In this document: in pieces, positions 6,689 through 7,170 of the stretch
How the letters are laid out: each line of letters opens with the position of its first letter
How positions within the stretch are numbered: the first letter of the stretch is position 1
Assembly (NCBI GenBank): GCA_023411645.1
Contig: JAEYON010000083.1
Location: 1 to 7,170, forward strand
Length of the DNA stretch: 7,170 nt
Reading direction: 5' to 3'
From: Bacillota bacterium
GTDB taxonomy: Bacteria > Bacillota > Clostridia > Acetivibrionales > DTU013
Translations under genes and position numbers: made by a program
Notes under the pieces: generated by a model
Databases searched by the model: none
What the model was told of the DNA's origin: nothing
Seen by the model: the letters and a program-made list of their open reading frames with translations, nothing else

Positions 6689-7170
6689 TTACCTTGCGCT
6701 CCTCATATAGGAGTAAAACCCCGCAGCCAGACAACCAAGCGCAACAGTCGCTATTATCCAAGGAAGTGTTTTGTTGTTTGGACCGGAACCCTCCTTTGAC
6801 AAAGAATTACCCGGGTAATTAGTGTTTTCAGCCTGTTCAATCCCTGTGTCGCCGGAGTTTTGACCGGTATTTGTTCTCATGCTTTCATCAGCCTCGGTAC
6901 GTTTGCTTTTATTGCCTGTAGTGCTGGCCCCGACATTATCAACAGCCTTGGTCCCATCAGCCTTAACTGTTCCATTTGGTCCATTAGTTCCTTCAAACAC
7001 ATTACTATGAGCTGCGTCACCGACTTTACCGGTTTCATCTGTACCATTTCCGGTTTTGCCGGTTTCATCCGTTCCGGCCCTGTTCGGGTTCTCTTCCTGC
7101 CCCGGGTCCTCGGAAGGTATCATAAACTTGGTTGTTTTTACAGCCGTTCTGTCCAGCCAGTCTTTCACAG
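6689..7170 (-). CDS. 3' end of a gene for a C-terminally membrane-tethered protein (partial)
   Basis: The frame is open to the right edge, so only the C-terminal part (about 160 residues) is seen. A GTG at 7168 could be a start, but the sequence that would show a ribosome site is outside the window; I think the gene begins further upstream. The visible part starts with a short ordered-looking piece (DWLDRTAVKTTKFMIP), then about 110 residues rich in Gly, Thr, Asn, Asp, Glu and Lys with almost no hydrophobic residues, including a tandem ten-residue repeat built on GTDETGK. One membrane segment (LPWIIATVALGCLAAGFYSY, counted as about 135-154 from that GTG) and a short tail MRSAR end the protein. 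This reads as an extracellular domain on a flexible wall-spanning linker, anchored by a C-terminal helix with a basic cytoplasmic end. There is no LPxTG sortase motif. The missing N-terminal domain hides its function. Confidence 0.75.
   Translation of the reverse strand, partial: VKDWLDRTAVKTTKFMIPSEDPGQEENPNRAGTDETGKTGNGTDETGKVGDAAHSNVFEGTNGPNGTVKADGTKAVDNVGASTTGNKSKRTEADESMRTNTGQNSGDTGIEQAENTNYPGNSLSKEGSGPNNKTLPWIIATVALGCLAAGFYSYMRSAR
7029..7075 (-). repeat. Two-copy 30-base tandem repeat coding GTDETGK units
   Basis: The 17-base segments at 7029-7045 and 7059-7075 differ at only two positions (CCGGTTTCATC, T or C, GT, A or T, CC on the plus strand) and are 30 bases apart. In the minus-strand protein they give two ten-residue units, GTDETGKTGN and GTDETGKVGD, within the low-complexity linker. 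Such linker repeats often vary in copy number between strains. Confidence 0.7.

Noticed and set aside
6689..6780. Sortase-type cell wall sorting signal at the end of the partial protein
   Set aside because: The helix plus basic tail fit the shape, but no LPxTG-like pentapeptide precedes it; the LPW at the helix start does not match. A plain membrane anchor is more likely.

Overview
The window looks like a piece of a Firmicutes chromosome, most likely from the class Clostridia. The clues are strong purine-rich Shine-Dalgarno sites, a GTG start, an nfeD-floA pair of the Gram-positive type, and a secreted protein that joins a 'copper amine oxidase N-terminal'-like domain to a C-terminal beta-propeller, an architecture common in clostridia. 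Genus cannot be set from the sequence alone. Base composition is moderate and even, and I see no transposase, integrase, tRNA, rRNA, CRISPR array or phage gene.

Layout. Positions 70-2007 (+) hold a complete glycogen branching enzyme gene, glgB. Positions 2008-2173 are a gene-free spacer between converging transcripts, with inverted repeats and a good intrinsic terminator for the minus strand. Everything to the right is on the minus strand and is transcribed right to left: the 3' end of a gene for a membrane-tethered protein with a long low-complexity linker (7170-6689, entering from beyond the right edge); a large envelope protein with an N-terminal membrane segment, a stalk-like domain and a beta-propeller (6619-4085); a short NfeD membrane protein (3982-3476); the flotillin-like protein FloA (3418-2426); and a 69-residue basic protein of unknown function (2383-2174), followed within 15 bases by the terminator.

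How the parts fit. GlgB works in cytoplasmic glycogen synthesis and appears unrelated to the minus-strand genes. nfeD, floA and the small gene have short gaps (57 and 42 bases), a good ribosome site for each gene and one terminator after the last, so they very probably form one transcription unit for membrane microdomain organisation. The propeller gene lies 102 bases upstream of nfeD, on the same strand. A possible promoter lies in that gap, so it may be a separate unit or the head of a longer envelope operon.

I found no clear undescribed system. The best candidates for a second look are the small protein at the end of the nfeD-floA unit and the pair of membrane-tethered surface proteins upstream of it.
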